Assembly: GCA_012512605.1 (NCBI GenBank)
Contig: JAAZDX010000006.1
Location: 1 to 16,069 of the forward strand
Reading direction: 5' to 3'
From: Bacillota bacterium
Lineage (GTDB): Bacteria; Bacillota; UBA4882; UBA10575
DNA: 16,069 nucleotides
In this document: in pieces, positions 1 through 7,984 of the stretch
How the letters are laid out: the number at the start of each line of letters is the position of its first letter
Position numbering within the stretch: position 1 is the first letter of the stretch
The notes under the pieces: model-generated
What the model was told of the DNA's origin: nothing
Seen by the model: only the letters and a program-made list of their open reading frames with translations
Databases searched by the model: none
Program-made: the position numbers and the translations under genes

Positions 1-396
1 AAGGGGCGCCTCATCATCCCTGCTAAACTAAGGGAAGGGTTGGGGGAGAAGTTTATTCTCACCCGTGGGCTTGACCGTTCGCTTTTTGTTTATCCTCTTT
101 CTGAGTGGGAAACGATAGAAGAAAGAATGCGATCTTTGCCGACAACACAGGCGGATACCCGTGCTTTTGTCCGGATGTTCTTTTCTGGAGCCGTTGAATG
201 TGAACCGGACAAGCAGTGGCGGATTTCCATTCCACCCAACCTTCGCACCTATGCCCAGATTGATAAAGACCTTTATATTCTAGGGGTCTCAACCCGAATT
301 GAGATTTGGTCGCGGGAGGTCTGGGACGCATACGCGGCACAAGCGGAGGAGTCTTATGAAGCGTTAGCCGAAACGATTGTTGGGATTGGGATTTAA
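1..396 (+). CDS. mraZ: MraZ, transcriptional regulator of the dcw cluster (5' partial)
   Basis: MraZ is a nucleoid-associated SpoVT/AbrB-fold protein that binds repeats upstream of its own operon and regulates the division and cell-wall cluster. The window opens inside the gene: frame 1 reads from base 1 as KGRLIIPAKLREGLGEKF, the end of the first AbrB-like repeat, so roughly a dozen N-terminal codons and the promoter with its MraZ boxes lie outside. The visible 131 residues continue through a YPLSEWE segment and a second repeat (FFSGAVECEPDKQWR), ending in a typical C-terminal helix and TAA. The second repeat carries Trp (codon 217-219) where the family motif DKQGR has Gly, which is unusual in the DNA-binding loop. 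rsmH follows after 17 bases, the standard first pair of dcw operons. Identity is secure from sequence and order; activity is less certain because of the substitution. Confidence 0.96.
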   Translation, partial: KGRLIIPAKLREGLGEKFILTRGLDRSLFVYPLSEWETIEERMRSLPTTQADTRAFVRMFFSGAVECEPDKQWRISIPPNLRTYAQIDKDLYILGVSTRIEIWSREVWDAYAAQAEESYEALAETIVGIGI

Positions 397-413
397 GTAT
401 AGGAAGGTTACAT

Positions 414-1355
414 ATGGAAGAAGTCAGGCACCTGCCGGTGATGCCGGTGGAGGTAATCCAGTACCTTAATCCCCAACCGGGTGAAGTGATCGTCGACGGG
501 ACGATCGGTTTAGGTGGGCATAGCAGATTGATCGCTGACCGGCTGGGGGCAGACGGAACCCTTATTGGGATTGATCAGGACGGAGCGGCTTTAACGGTTG
601 CCCGCGAGAACCTGGCTTTTTTCACGGGGGAATTGCGCTTTTTCCATGACAATTTCCGGAATATCGGGTCAATCGTTCGTCAGTTTTTTCCGCAAGGCAT
701 CGATGGTCTGCTCCTTGATCTTGGTGTCTCATCTCCCCAACTGGATCGGGGGGAAAGGGGTTTTTCCTATCAACATAATGCCCCTTTGGACATGCGGATG
801 AATTCGGAGCAACCATTTTCTGCGGCGGATCTGGTCAATACCTATTCGCAAGCGGAGCTAGCGCGTGTGCTCCGGGAGTACGGTGAAGAACGATGGGCGA
901 GCCGGATTGCCCAGTTTATTGTGGAAGCAAGAAAAAAGACTCCTTTGACCACCACCGATCAGTTGGTCGAGGTGATTAAAGCAGCAATCCCAGCCGCGGC
1001 GCGGCGAACTGGGCCCCATCCCGCCCGTCGCACTTTTCAAGCAATTCGGATCGCCGTTAACCAAGAATTAGAAGCCCTCCAGGAAGGCCTTGAGGCCGGG
1101 ATTGCTGCTTTAAAACCAGGCGGTAGAATTGTTGTGATCAGTTTCCACTCTTTAGAAGATCGGATTGTGAAAAGAACATTTCGCCAGAAAGCTAAGGCGT
1201 GTCATTGTCCTTCTACGCTTCCGGTCTGCCAGTGCAAGGGAAAACCGGATCTGAAGATCTTAACCCCGCATCCGGTGATCCCCACTGCCGAAGAGAGCCG
1301 GAAGAATCCACGAAGTAGAAGCGCCAAATTGCGCGCCGCCTTTAAACTGGTCTAG
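414..1355 (+). CDS. rsmH: 16S rRNA (cytosine-1402-N4)-methyltransferase RsmH
   Basis: RsmH (MraW) is the SAM-dependent methyltransferase that N4-methylates C1402 in the decoding centre of 16S rRNA. The 313-residue length is normal. The SAM-binding motif appears near residues 28-37 as VDGTIGLGGH, followed by GIDQD at the end of strand 2, the family signature LLLDLGVSSPQLD and GFSYQ near residues 95-120, and ISFHSLEDRIVK near the C-terminus. A CHCP...CQC cysteine cluster precedes the basic C-terminal segment, as in many Bacillota orthologues. The ATG has an AGGAAGG ribosome binding site (401-407). The gene ends in TAG (1353-1355). Reading through that TAG would enter the next gene in the same frame without another stop, so TAG must terminate here if RsmH and the FtsL-like protein are separate proteins. 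Confidence 0.97.
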   Translation: MEEVRHLPVMPVEVIQYLNPQPGEVIVDGTIGLGGHSRLIADRLGADGTLIGIDQDGAALTVARENLAFFTGELRFFHDNFRNIGSIVRQFFPQGIDGLLLDLGVSSPQLDRGERGFSYQHNAPLDMRMNSEQPFSAADLVNTYSQAELARVLREYGEERWASRIAQFIVEARKKTPLTTTDQLVEVIKAAIPAAARRTGPHPARRTFQAIRIAVNQELEALQEGLEAGIAALKPGGRIVVISFHSLEDRIVKRTFRQKAKACHCPSTLPVCQCKGKPDLKILTPHPVIPTAEESRKNPRSRSAKLRAAFKLV

Positions 1356-1376
1356 GTTAGGAAAGGAGAGCATAAA

Positions 1377-1859
1377 ATGATTAGGGCATGTGCAAGAAGT
1401 TTAACACCCGATTCTCCTCCTAAGGTACGCACCAAGAAGGTTAAGAAAGTCATTATCAATATTGATCAAGTCCGGAGAGTTCTCCGGGTGGCTGGATTAG
1501 TTGTAATTTTAACGATGGCAAACGCTTCAATCCAAGCCCTTGTAGCCCAGACCCAATACCACTTAAAAGAAGTTCATGCTGAAATACAGGTGGTGGACCA
1601 GAAAATTGGTTGGCTCCAGTGTGAAATGGCCAGTCGTATTACCCAACAACAAATTGCGCGGTTGTCTCGAGATCGAGAAGAGGCAAACCAGCGGGAACAG
1701 ACTGCCCTTGCCCGTCTTTCCCCGAGCCTGGTCCTTCCTCCGACTGTTTTAACTATCGATCCGACCACCCCGTTTCCGGAAAAAACCGTTACGGCAAAGA
1801 TCTATGATTGGGTGTCAGGGGTGGGACGTACCTTGGCCGAAGGAGTGTTTACGGAGTGA
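1377..1859 (+). CDS. ftsL: FtsL-like cell division protein
   Basis: This is a 160-residue bitopic membrane protein in the position where ftsL stands in dcw clusters, between rsmH and the septal transpeptidase gene. A basic cytoplasmic N-terminus (VRTKKVKK, residues 17-24) precedes one membrane helix at about residues 38-57, then a long hydrophilic helical stretch (about 60-112) rich in Q, E and R that looks like the short coiled coil of FtsL/DivIC proteins. A Pro-rich extracytoplasmic tail follows. FtsL normally assembles with DivIB/FtsQ and DivIC and helps activate the FtsW-FtsI synthase. Sequence conservation in this family is low, so the call rests on topology, size and position. The ATG is supported by AGGAGAG about 10 bases upstream, and spoVD follows after 21 bases. 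The tail after the coiled coil is longer than in small FtsL proteins. Confidence 0.8.
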   Translation: MIRACARSLTPDSPPKVRTKKVKKVIINIDQVRRVLRVAGLVVILTMANASIQALVAQTQYHLKEVHAEIQVVDQKIGWLQCEMASRITQQQIARLSRDREEANQREQTALARLSPSLVLPPTVLTIDPTTPFPEKTVTAKIYDWVSGVGRTLAEGVFTE

Positions 1860-1880
1860 AAAGTTAGGGGAGGTATCCTG

Positions 1881-4004
1881 GTGCCCGGGTTAAATTCATT
1901 AGTGATTAGAAAAAGAACGACCTTACTCCTATTAGGCATTTTTGGCGTAATAGGAATCTTGACAGGTCGTCTTTTGTATATCCAAGGAATTAAAGCCAAT
2001 TACTATCAGAACATGGCGGAGGACCAAAGGCTAAGGGATATCCGGGTCGAACCAATGCGTGGGACGATCTTCGACCGGAAGATGAATACCTTGGCCTTTA
2101 GTTTCGATACGGAAGCCGTTTATGCCATTCCTTATCAGATCAGGGATCCCCAAGGCGATGCGAAAATTATTGCCGAAAAATTGAACCTTTCGGAAAAGGA
2201 AGTTTATAGTAAGCTGACGAAGAAAACATCGTTCGTGTGGTTAAAATTAAAACCTTTACCGGAAGAAGTACAAAAGATCAAGGAAGCCCGCCTGCCTGGG
2301 GTGGAAGTCGCCCAAAAGGCGCAACGGTTTTATCTCCAGGGGAGCTTGGCCGCTCATGTCCTGGGGATCTCCGGTATTGACAACCAGGGCTTGGAAGGGA
2401 TCGAGAAATACTACGACCAATATCTCTGTGGGATCCCCGGCAGCGAACAAGCGGAGTACGATTCCAAAGGGAATCATATCCCTTTGGGTGAACGACGTTT
2501 CATTGATGCGCAGAACGGGGCGTCATTAGTTTTAACCATCGACCAAGTGATCCAGTATATTGCCGAACGCGAGTTGGAAAAGGCCGTTTTAGAGAATGGG
2601 GCGAAAAAAGGGGCGGTCATTCTCATGGACCCGATGACCGGCGAAATCCTTGCCCTTGCCAATTACCCTTCTTTCGATCCTAATCATTACGCCCAGTATC
2701 CGGCGGCAAACCGGCGAAACTGGGTCCTTTCCGATCAGTATGAACCAGGGTCGACGTTTAAAATTGTTACCGCCGCGGCGGCCCTGGAAGAAGGGATCGT
2801 CCGGCGGGACTCCCAGTTTTTCGACCCGGGTTTTATCATTGTCGAAGACCGGCGGCTTAAATGCTGGCGGGCTGGGGGACACGGCAGTCAAACCTTTGTC
2901 GAAGCGGTGGAGAATTCTTGTAACCCGGTCTTTGCTTCCCTTGCCCTCCGTTTGGGACAGCAGAAATTCCTCCAGTATATTCAAGCCTTCGGCTTTGGAC
3001 GGCAAACGGGGGTCGATTTTCCCGGAGAAGCGCGCGGAATCATCCCCCCGCTTTCCCGCATTAAAAATGTTGAGCTGGCGACGATTGGTTTTGGGCAAGG
3101 GATCTCGATCACCTCTTTACAGTTGCTCTGTGCGCTAAGTGCCATCGCCAACGGCGGCGAATTGCTTGAACCCCGTTTGGTCAAGGAGATCCGCACCCCC
3201 GACGGTCAAGAAGTTATAAAAAAGTTTGAAAAGAGAACAATCCGGCAGGTCATTTCCGAACAAACCGCCAGAGAACTGGCGTTGATCTTGACTTCAGTGG
3301 TGGAATACGGTTCCGGAAACCGGGCTCGCATCGCCGGATACCGGGTGGCGGGAAAAACCGGAACGGCGCAAAAGCCGGGAAAGGGCGGCTACGGACAGGA
3401 GCGGATTGCGTCTTTCGTTGGTTTTGCTCCGGTTGAAGACCCGAAAGTGGCCGGTATTATTATCTTAGATGAACCGCAAGGCCCGGTTAAATACGGCGGG
3501 GTCATTGCTGCTCCGTTTTTTTCCTCGATCGTCGGGGATGTTCTAAGGTATCTCGAGGTTGAACCCAGTCGGGAATTGGAAGAACGGCGCCAAAGCAACG
3601 AGGACAACTCGGTGGTCGTGCCGAACCTGTTACATCTACCTAAGGAGGAAGCAATCCAGATCTTAAAACAGATGGGGTTGACCCACCGGGAACTTGGGGT
3701 GGGCGAATATGTTATTGCCCAGAATCCGAAGGCGGGTGTTGCGGTTGAACCGCGCACAACCATCTTGCTTTACTGTGATGAAGAATCAAGGTACCTCCGG
3801 GAACACGCTACGGTTTTAGTACCCAATTTGGCCGGATTTACCCCGCAGGAAGCGGCGAAGGCCCTGACGGAACTGGGGTTAAAAATCGCTGGCAATGGAA
3901 CGGGGATTGCCTATCAGCAGATTCCAGCCCCCGGGACGCGGCTTTCGACCGGGGCGACCGTTACGGTTTACTTTATCACGCCCGATGCGGACCGGAACCG
4001 TTAG
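1881..4004 (+). CDS. spoVD: SpoVD/FtsI-type class B penicillin-binding protein with two PASTA domains
   Basis: This is a class B transpeptidase that crosslinks peptidoglycan at the septum or spore cortex, working with the FtsW/SpoVE polymerase encoded downstream. The GTG start follows GGGGAGGT (1867-1874) by 6 bases. The 707 residues show a short cytoplasmic N-terminus, one membrane anchor (about 14-34), a PBP dimerisation domain (about 52-210, with MRGTIFDR), and the transpeptidase domain (about 245-560). All three active-site motifs are present: S291-T-F-K294 (nucleophile Ser291), S346-C-N348, and K492-T-G494. Two C-terminal PASTA domains follow (about 577-633 and 644-700), each beginning with a V-PNL motif. 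PASTA domains are typical of Gram-positive division PBPs and SpoVD. With only one such gene in the cluster, it could serve vegetative division (FtsI role), sporulation, or both; sequence alone does not decide. Confidence 0.94.
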   Translation: MPGLNSLVIRKRTTLLLLGIFGVIGILTGRLLYIQGIKANYYQNMAEDQRLRDIRVEPMRGTIFDRKMNTLAFSFDTEAVYAIPYQIRDPQGDAKIIAEKLNLSEKEVYSKLTKKTSFVWLKLKPLPEEVQKIKEARLPGVEVAQKAQRFYLQGSLAAHVLGISGIDNQGLEGIEKYYDQYLCGIPGSEQAEYDSKGNHIPLGERRFIDAQNGASLVLTIDQVIQYIAERELEKAVLENGAKKGAVILMDPMTGEILALANYPSFDPNHYAQYPAANRRNWVLSDQYEPGSTFKIVTAAAALEEGIVRRDSQFFDPGFIIVEDRRLKCWRAGGHGSQTFVEAVENSCNPVFASLALRLGQQKFLQYIQAFGFGRQTGVDFPGEARGIIPPLSRIKNVELATIGFGQGISITSLQLLCALSAIANGGELLEPRLVKEIRTPDGQEVIKKFEKRTIRQVISEQTARELALILTSVVEYGSGNRARIAGYRVAGKTGTAQKPGKGGYGQERIASFVGFAPVEDPKVAGIIILDEPQGPVKYGGVIAAPFFSSIVGDVLRYLEVEPSRELEERRQSNEDNSVVVPNLLHLPKEEAIQILKQMGLTHRELGVGEYVIAQNPKAGVAVEPRTTILLYCDEESRYLREHATVLVPNLAGFTPQEAAKALTELGLKIAGNGTGIAYQQIPAPGTRLSTGATVTVYFITPDADRNR

Positions 4005-4014
4005 TGGAATAATA

Positions 4015-4029
4015 TGCTAAAATTTGTCA
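4015..4029 (+). promoter_or_regulatory. Possible internal extended -10 promoter ahead of murE
   Basis: The 68 bases between spoVD and murE are AT-rich compared with the genes on either side. They contain TGCTAAAAT at 4015-4023, which fits an extended -10 (TGn plus TAAAAT), and TTGTCA at 4024-4029, which resembles a -35. No correctly spaced partner was found for either: the hexamer 17 bases upstream of the -10 is poor, and the one 17 bases downstream of TTGTCA is GAAATT. This is a weak candidate for internal transcription of murE onwards. Confidence 0.2.
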
Positions 4030-4060
4030 AGAATAGTTTTGGCGGAGAAATTTAAAGTTG

Positions 4061-4066
4061 AAGGTG
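4061..4066 (+). promoter_or_regulatory. Ribosome binding site deciding the murE start
   Basis: AAGGTG at 4061-4066 lies 6 bases before ATG 4073. This favours ATG 4073 over the in-frame TTG at 4058, which has only GGCGGA at 11 bases. The product then begins MKLKTIL, as MurE proteins commonly do. Confidence 0.65.
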
Positions 4067-4072
4067 TTACCG

Positions 4073-5545
4073 ATGAAGTTGAAAACAATTTTAAGCGGGC
4101 TTTCTATCTGTCAATTAACTGGTGATCCGAACGTCCAGATTTCCGCGGTTGTCACCAATTCGCAAGCAGTTACCCCCGGATCATTATTTATCGCCATAAA
4201 GGGTACACGCCATGACGGACATCATTTTATCGACGAAGCAGTGGCGAGAGGGGCCAGCGCCGTCATGGTGGAAGAACCGGTCTCCGTGCCGGCAGGAGTA
4301 AGCGTAGTCCAGGTCGAAGATACCCAAGGTGCGCAAGGACTGGTCGGAAAGAATTATTACGGAGACCCGGCCGCGAAACTTAAGCTAATCGGGATCACTG
4401 GGACTAAGGGGAAAACCACAACTGCTTTTATGGTTACTTCCATTTTGCAAACAGCCGGTTTCAAGGTAGGTTTAATCGGGACCAATTATAATCTGGTCAA
4501 TGGGGAAAGGCTTCCGGCTGTAAATACCACGCCCGCCGCCCTTGAACTGCAACGTCTTTTTGCGGAGATGGTGAAAGGCCAAACCGAGTATGTAGTGATG
4601 GAAGTCTCCTCCCATGCCATCGCGCTGGGGCGGATTGCCGGTTTAAATTTTTTCCGGGGTGTTTTTACCAATATCACCCGTGACCATTTGGATTTCCACC
4701 GTACCTTTGATGAATATTTAAAGGTGAAGACGAGTTTCATTGCAGATTTACCGGCTTCGACCGCGAAAGCCATCATCAATATGGATGATCCCCACGGCCC
4801 CCAGATCGCAGCGGCGACTGCTGCCGAAATCATCGGTTATGGCCTGGAAAGGGAAGCGCTGGTCCGGGCGGAGAACATTAAAACAACCATGCGCGAGACC
4901 ACTTTTGACTTGGTTGGTCCGGATGAGCGCGTGCCCCTTCGCCTCAACTTAATTGGCCGTTTTAATGTCTATAATGCTTTGGCCGCCAGTGCCCTCGGCT
5001 TTTCCCTTGGCCTAAACGGAGAGACCATCCGCAGCGGCCTTGCACAGCTGGCCGGGGTCCCGGGGCGTTTTGAGCTGGTGCCAACACCAGGCAATTATAC
5101 GGTTGTCATTGATTATGCCCATACGCCAGATAGTTTAAAAAACCTGTTGACGACGGCCCGGGCTTTAGTCCAAAACCGGTTGATCACGGTCTTCGGGTGT
5201 GGCGGCAACCGTGACCAGGGGAAAAGGCCTTTGATGGGTGGTATTGCCGCGGAATTAAGTGACTACACGATCATTACCAATGATAATCCCCGGTGGGAGG
5301 ACCCCGCAATCATTTCCGAACAGATTAAAGCCGGGTTTTTGGCAAAAAAGCCCGATGGTAACGTAGTCGTGCTCCTCGACCGGGGGGAAGCGATCCGCCA
5401 GGCGGTACTGATGGCCCAAGCCGGGGATATGGTGATTATTGCCGGTAAAGGACACGAAACCGATCAGGATTTTGGCAGCTACAAAATTCATTTTGACGAT
5501 AAAGAAGCCGCCCTAGCCGCGGCGAAAGAGAAAGAAGGGGCCTGA
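4073..5545 (+). CDS. murE: UDP-MurNAc-L-Ala-D-Glu:meso-2,6-diaminopimelate ligase MurE
   Basis: MurE adds the third amino acid of the peptidoglycan stem peptide in an ATP-dependent cytoplasmic reaction. From ATG 4073 the product is 490 residues, normal for the family. An N-terminal substrate-binding domain (TNSQAVTPGSLFIAIKG near residues 28-44) precedes the Mur ligase central domain with the P-loop G110-TKGKTTT117, TNITRDHLDFH (199-209) and a lysine at about 219 in the position of the carbamylated Lys. The C-terminal domain has YAHTPDSL and FGCGGNRDQGKRP. The motif D404-N-P-R407 is the signature of meso-diaminopimelate rather than L-lysine specificity, so the cell wall is probably DAP-type. 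AGKGHE is also present. It is followed by murF after only 5 bases, consistent with coupled expression. Confidence 0.97.
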   Translation: MKLKTILSGLSICQLTGDPNVQISAVVTNSQAVTPGSLFIAIKGTRHDGHHFIDEAVARGASAVMVEEPVSVPAGVSVVQVEDTQGAQGLVGKNYYGDPAAKLKLIGITGTKGKTTTAFMVTSILQTAGFKVGLIGTNYNLVNGERLPAVNTTPAALELQRLFAEMVKGQTEYVVMEVSSHAIALGRIAGLNFFRGVFTNITRDHLDFHRTFDEYLKVKTSFIADLPASTAKAIINMDDPHGPQIAAATAAEIIGYGLEREALVRAENIKTTMRETTFDLVGPDERVPLRLNLIGRFNVYNALAASALGFSLGLNGETIRSGLAQLAGVPGRFELVPTPGNYTVVIDYAHTPDSLKNLLTTARALVQNRLITVFGCGGNRDQGKRPLMGGIAAELSDYTIITNDNPRWEDPAIISEQIKAGFLAKKPDGNVVVLLDRGEAIRQAVLMAQAGDMVIIAGKGHETDQDFGSYKIHFDDKEAALAAAKEKEGA

Positions 5546-5550
5546 ACGAG

Positions 5551-6960
5551 ATGGCGGTTTTTACGATCGAAGAACTAACTAACGCAACCAACGGCGTGCT
5601 TATTGCGGGCCGTCGTCATGCGCAAATTACGGGTGTTAGTATAGACAGCAGAAGTCTGGTCCCCGGGGATGTTTTTTTTGCGTTGAAAGGCCCCAATTTT
5701 GATGGACACAGCTTTGCGAAGGCAGCGGCGGAGAAAGGTGCGGCGGCGATTGTTAGTGAACGGGAGCTAGAACTTCCTTCCGTCTGGGCGGGCGCGGTGA
5801 TCAAAGTCGCCGATACGTTACAAGCCTACGGTGCTTTGGCCCGCCACCATCGGCAACGTTATGACCTTCCGGTGATCGGGATCACCGGGAGTAACGGGAA
5901 AACCACTACTAAAGAGCTGATCGCAGCGGTCTTGGGTGAAAAGTACAACGTGGTGAAGACGGAGAAAAACTATAACAACGAGATCGGGCTCCCACAGACT
6001 TTGCTTAAGATCGACGATTCAACCGAGGCGGTAGTGGTGGAGATGGGGATGCGCGGACAAGGCCAGATCGCCTATCTGGCAAAGCTAGCGCAGCCGACGA
6101 TCGGCGTTATTACCAACATCGGCGTGACCCACCTGGAGTTGTTGGGAACGCAAGCGGCGATCGCCGCCGCCAAAGGTGAATTGATTGAGGGCCTTTCCCC
6201 GTCGGGACTGGCCGTACTTAACGGCGATGATCCCTTGGTGATTCCAATGGCAACGGGCTTTGCGGGGGAGAGTCTTTTTTATAGTTTGGAAAAGCCGGAC
6301 AGCCATGGAAAAAACCAGCCTGCACTCTATATGGTGGCGACCACAACCAAAGGCGACTGTGAAGTGGTGACGGTCGATGGCCGCTGGGGTAAATTTGAAT
6401 TTACCCTCCCTTTACTCGGGCAACACAATATCGCCAATGCCCTTGCCGCGCTCATCGTCGGTCTGGCATTGGGCCTCACCCAAGAAGAGGTGGTTTGCGG
6501 CATACAACGGGTTGAACACATCGAAAACCGTCTTCGGAAAATTGAAGTTGGTGGCATCACTGTTTTAGATGATACTTACAATGCCAGCCCGCCTTCGGTC
6601 CAGGCTGCTTTGGAAGTTTTGCATGACTTGAATAATCCCGGACGCAAGATTGCCGTTTTCGGCGATATGCTGGAACTCGGTGCCATCGCGCCAGAAGCCC
6701 ATCATAAGATCGGGGAACTAACCGCCGCTTCTGGCTGCAGTGCTCTTTTCACCTACGGTCCCTTGTCCGTATCGACGATGGAAGGGGCCAAGCGGAAAGG
6801 GGTTTACGCCCGCCATTTTACCACCAAAGACGAACTTTGGTTGGAGCTTCGTTCTTATTTAGCGCCCGGAGATGCGGTTCTGTTCAAAGGTTCCCGGGGA
6901 ATGGCCATGGAAACCCTAGTGGAAAAGGTCGTTGCCCACCATAAGGGGGGAGAAGAATGA
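5551..6960 (+). CDS. murF: UDP-MurNAc-tripeptide:D-alanyl-D-alanine ligase MurF
   Basis: MurF attaches the D-Ala-D-Ala dipeptide, completing the soluble UDP-MurNAc-pentapeptide that MraY uses. The 469-residue protein has the N-terminal motif VSIDSRSLVPGDVFFALKG, the P-loop GSNGKTTTKE from residue 113, the central-domain segment EKNYNNEIGLP, a conserved GVTHLE stretch, and the C-terminal motifs LDDTYNASPPS, VFGDMLELG and FKGSRGMAME. All are standard for MurF. The ATG is preceded by AAGGGG about 10 bases upstream, inside the end of murE. Its stop overlaps the mraY start (ATGA, 6957-6960), implying translational coupling. Confidence 0.97.
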   Translation: MAVFTIEELTNATNGVLIAGRRHAQITGVSIDSRSLVPGDVFFALKGPNFDGHSFAKAAAEKGAAAIVSERELELPSVWAGAVIKVADTLQAYGALARHHRQRYDLPVIGITGSNGKTTTKELIAAVLGEKYNVVKTEKNYNNEIGLPQTLLKIDDSTEAVVVEMGMRGQGQIAYLAKLAQPTIGVITNIGVTHLELLGTQAAIAAAKGELIEGLSPSGLAVLNGDDPLVIPMATGFAGESLFYSLEKPDSHGKNQPALYMVATTTKGDCEVVTVDGRWGKFEFTLPLLGQHNIANALAALIVGLALGLTQEEVVCGIQRVEHIENRLRKIEVGGITVLDDTYNASPPSVQAALEVLHDLNNPGRKIAVFGDMLELGAIAPEAHHKIGELTAASGCSALFTYGPLSVSTMEGAKRKGVYARHFTTKDELWLELRSYLAPGDAVLFKGSRGMAMETLVEKVVAHHKGGEE

Positions 6961-7937
6961 GAATACCATGGTTCGGTCTGGCTTTAGCTGGCACCACCGC
7001 CTTTTTAATAGTGCTCCTGTTCGGGCCTTATGTCATTCGCCTTTTAACCAAACTAAAGTTTGGCCAGACGGTGCGGAGTGATGGACCCCAAACTCACCAG
7101 TCAAAAAGCGGTACGCCGACGATGGGCGGTGTGCTTATCCTGTTTGGGATGGCCGCGGGAACCATTGCGGGACTCGGTGGCAACTGGTCCTATCATCTAA
7201 TTTGGACGGTCTTTCTCACCCTGGCCTTTGGTGGTTTAGGTTTGCTCGATGACCTTTTAATCATCCTCTTCCATCGGTCTTTGGGTTTAAAAGCCCGTCA
7301 CAAACTGCTCGGACAAGTGTTTTTTGCCGGTCTCTTTGGTTTGTATGTGGTGCAATCGGGGGCGATGGAGACCTTGAAAATCCCCTATTTCAACACCCAT
7401 CTTGCCTTCATCAATCCGGTGCTGACATTTTTGTTTGTGGTCTTTACGATTGTCGCCATGTCGAATGCGGTCAATCTTACGGATGGTCTGGATGGCTTAG
7501 CCAGTGGCACTACTTTAATTGCCAGTCTCGCCATGGGCATCTTAGCGCTGGCCCAGGGGGAACCGGGACTGGGGATCTTTGCGGCGGCACTCGCCGGGGC
7601 CTGTCTCGGGTTCATTTGGTTTAATGCGCCGCCGGCCCAGGTTTTTATGGGGGATACGGGCGCGCTGGCCCTTGGCGGGGCGCTTGCTGCGATTGGTATC
7701 CTGTCCCGTACTGCCCTTTTTCTCCCCATTATCGGTGGGGTTTTTGTGGCCGAGAATCTATCGGTCATTCTTCAAGTCCTGAGCTTCAAAACGAGGGGGA
7801 AACGGATCTTGCGGATGGCCCCTTTGCACCATCATTACGAGTTGGGTGGCATGTCCGAGAGTAAAGTGGTGGTGCGTTTTTGGATTGTTAGCATCTTACT
7901 GGCATTATTAGGCCTAGCCGGATATAAAATAGGATAG
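6957..7937 (+). CDS. mraY: Phospho-N-acetylmuramoyl-pentapeptide transferase MraY
   Basis: MraY is the polytopic membrane enzyme that transfers phospho-MurNAc-pentapeptide to undecaprenyl phosphate, making lipid I. The 326-residue protein is almost entirely hydrophobic, consistent with ten membrane helices. Signature motifs are in order: THQSKSGTPTMGG in the first cytoplasmic loop, LLDDLLI with the paired aspartates, NAVNLTDGLDGLASG, FMGDTGALALGG, and HHHYELGG close to the C-terminus. The start ATG overlaps the murF TGA by four bases. GGGGGGAG just upstream supplies the ribosome binding site. The gene ends in TAG (7935-7937). In many Bacillota murD comes next; here ftsW does. Confidence 0.97.
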   Translation: MRIPWFGLALAGTTAFLIVLLFGPYVIRLLTKLKFGQTVRSDGPQTHQSKSGTPTMGGVLILFGMAAGTIAGLGGNWSYHLIWTVFLTLAFGGLGLLDDLLIILFHRSLGLKARHKLLGQVFFAGLFGLYVVQSGAMETLKIPYFNTHLAFINPVLTFLFVVFTIVAMSNAVNLTDGLDGLASGTTLIASLAMGILALAQGEPGLGIFAAALAGACLGFIWFNAPPAQVFMGDTGALALGGALAAIGILSRTALFLPIIGGVFVAENLSVILQVLSFKTRGKRILRMAPLHHHYELGGMSESKVVVRFWIVSILLALLGLAGYKIG

Positions 7938-7939
7938 GC

Positions 7940-7962
7940 AGGAGGACATTTTGCGGTCGTGA
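7940..7962 (+). other. Orphan ribosome binding site with a three-codon reading frame, possible relic
   Basis: A near-perfect AGGAGG (7940-7945) sits 5 bases before TTG at 7951, but that frame stops at TGA (7960-7962) after three codons. The next real gene, ftsW, starts at 7985 with its own GGGGGAAGGA site. A strong ribosome binding site with no gene behind it, exactly where murD stands in many dcw clusters, could be the scar of a deleted gene. A minimal leader or chance are alternatives. Confidence 0.35.
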
Positions 7963-7984
7963 CGCGTGGGAGTGGGGGAAGGAA

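Noticed and set aside
2589..3098. Long open frame of 169 codons on the minus strand
   Set aside because: It lies fully within the transpeptidase domain of spoVD, whose + strand product has all active-site motifs. The reverse product resembles no family I know and has no ribosome binding site.
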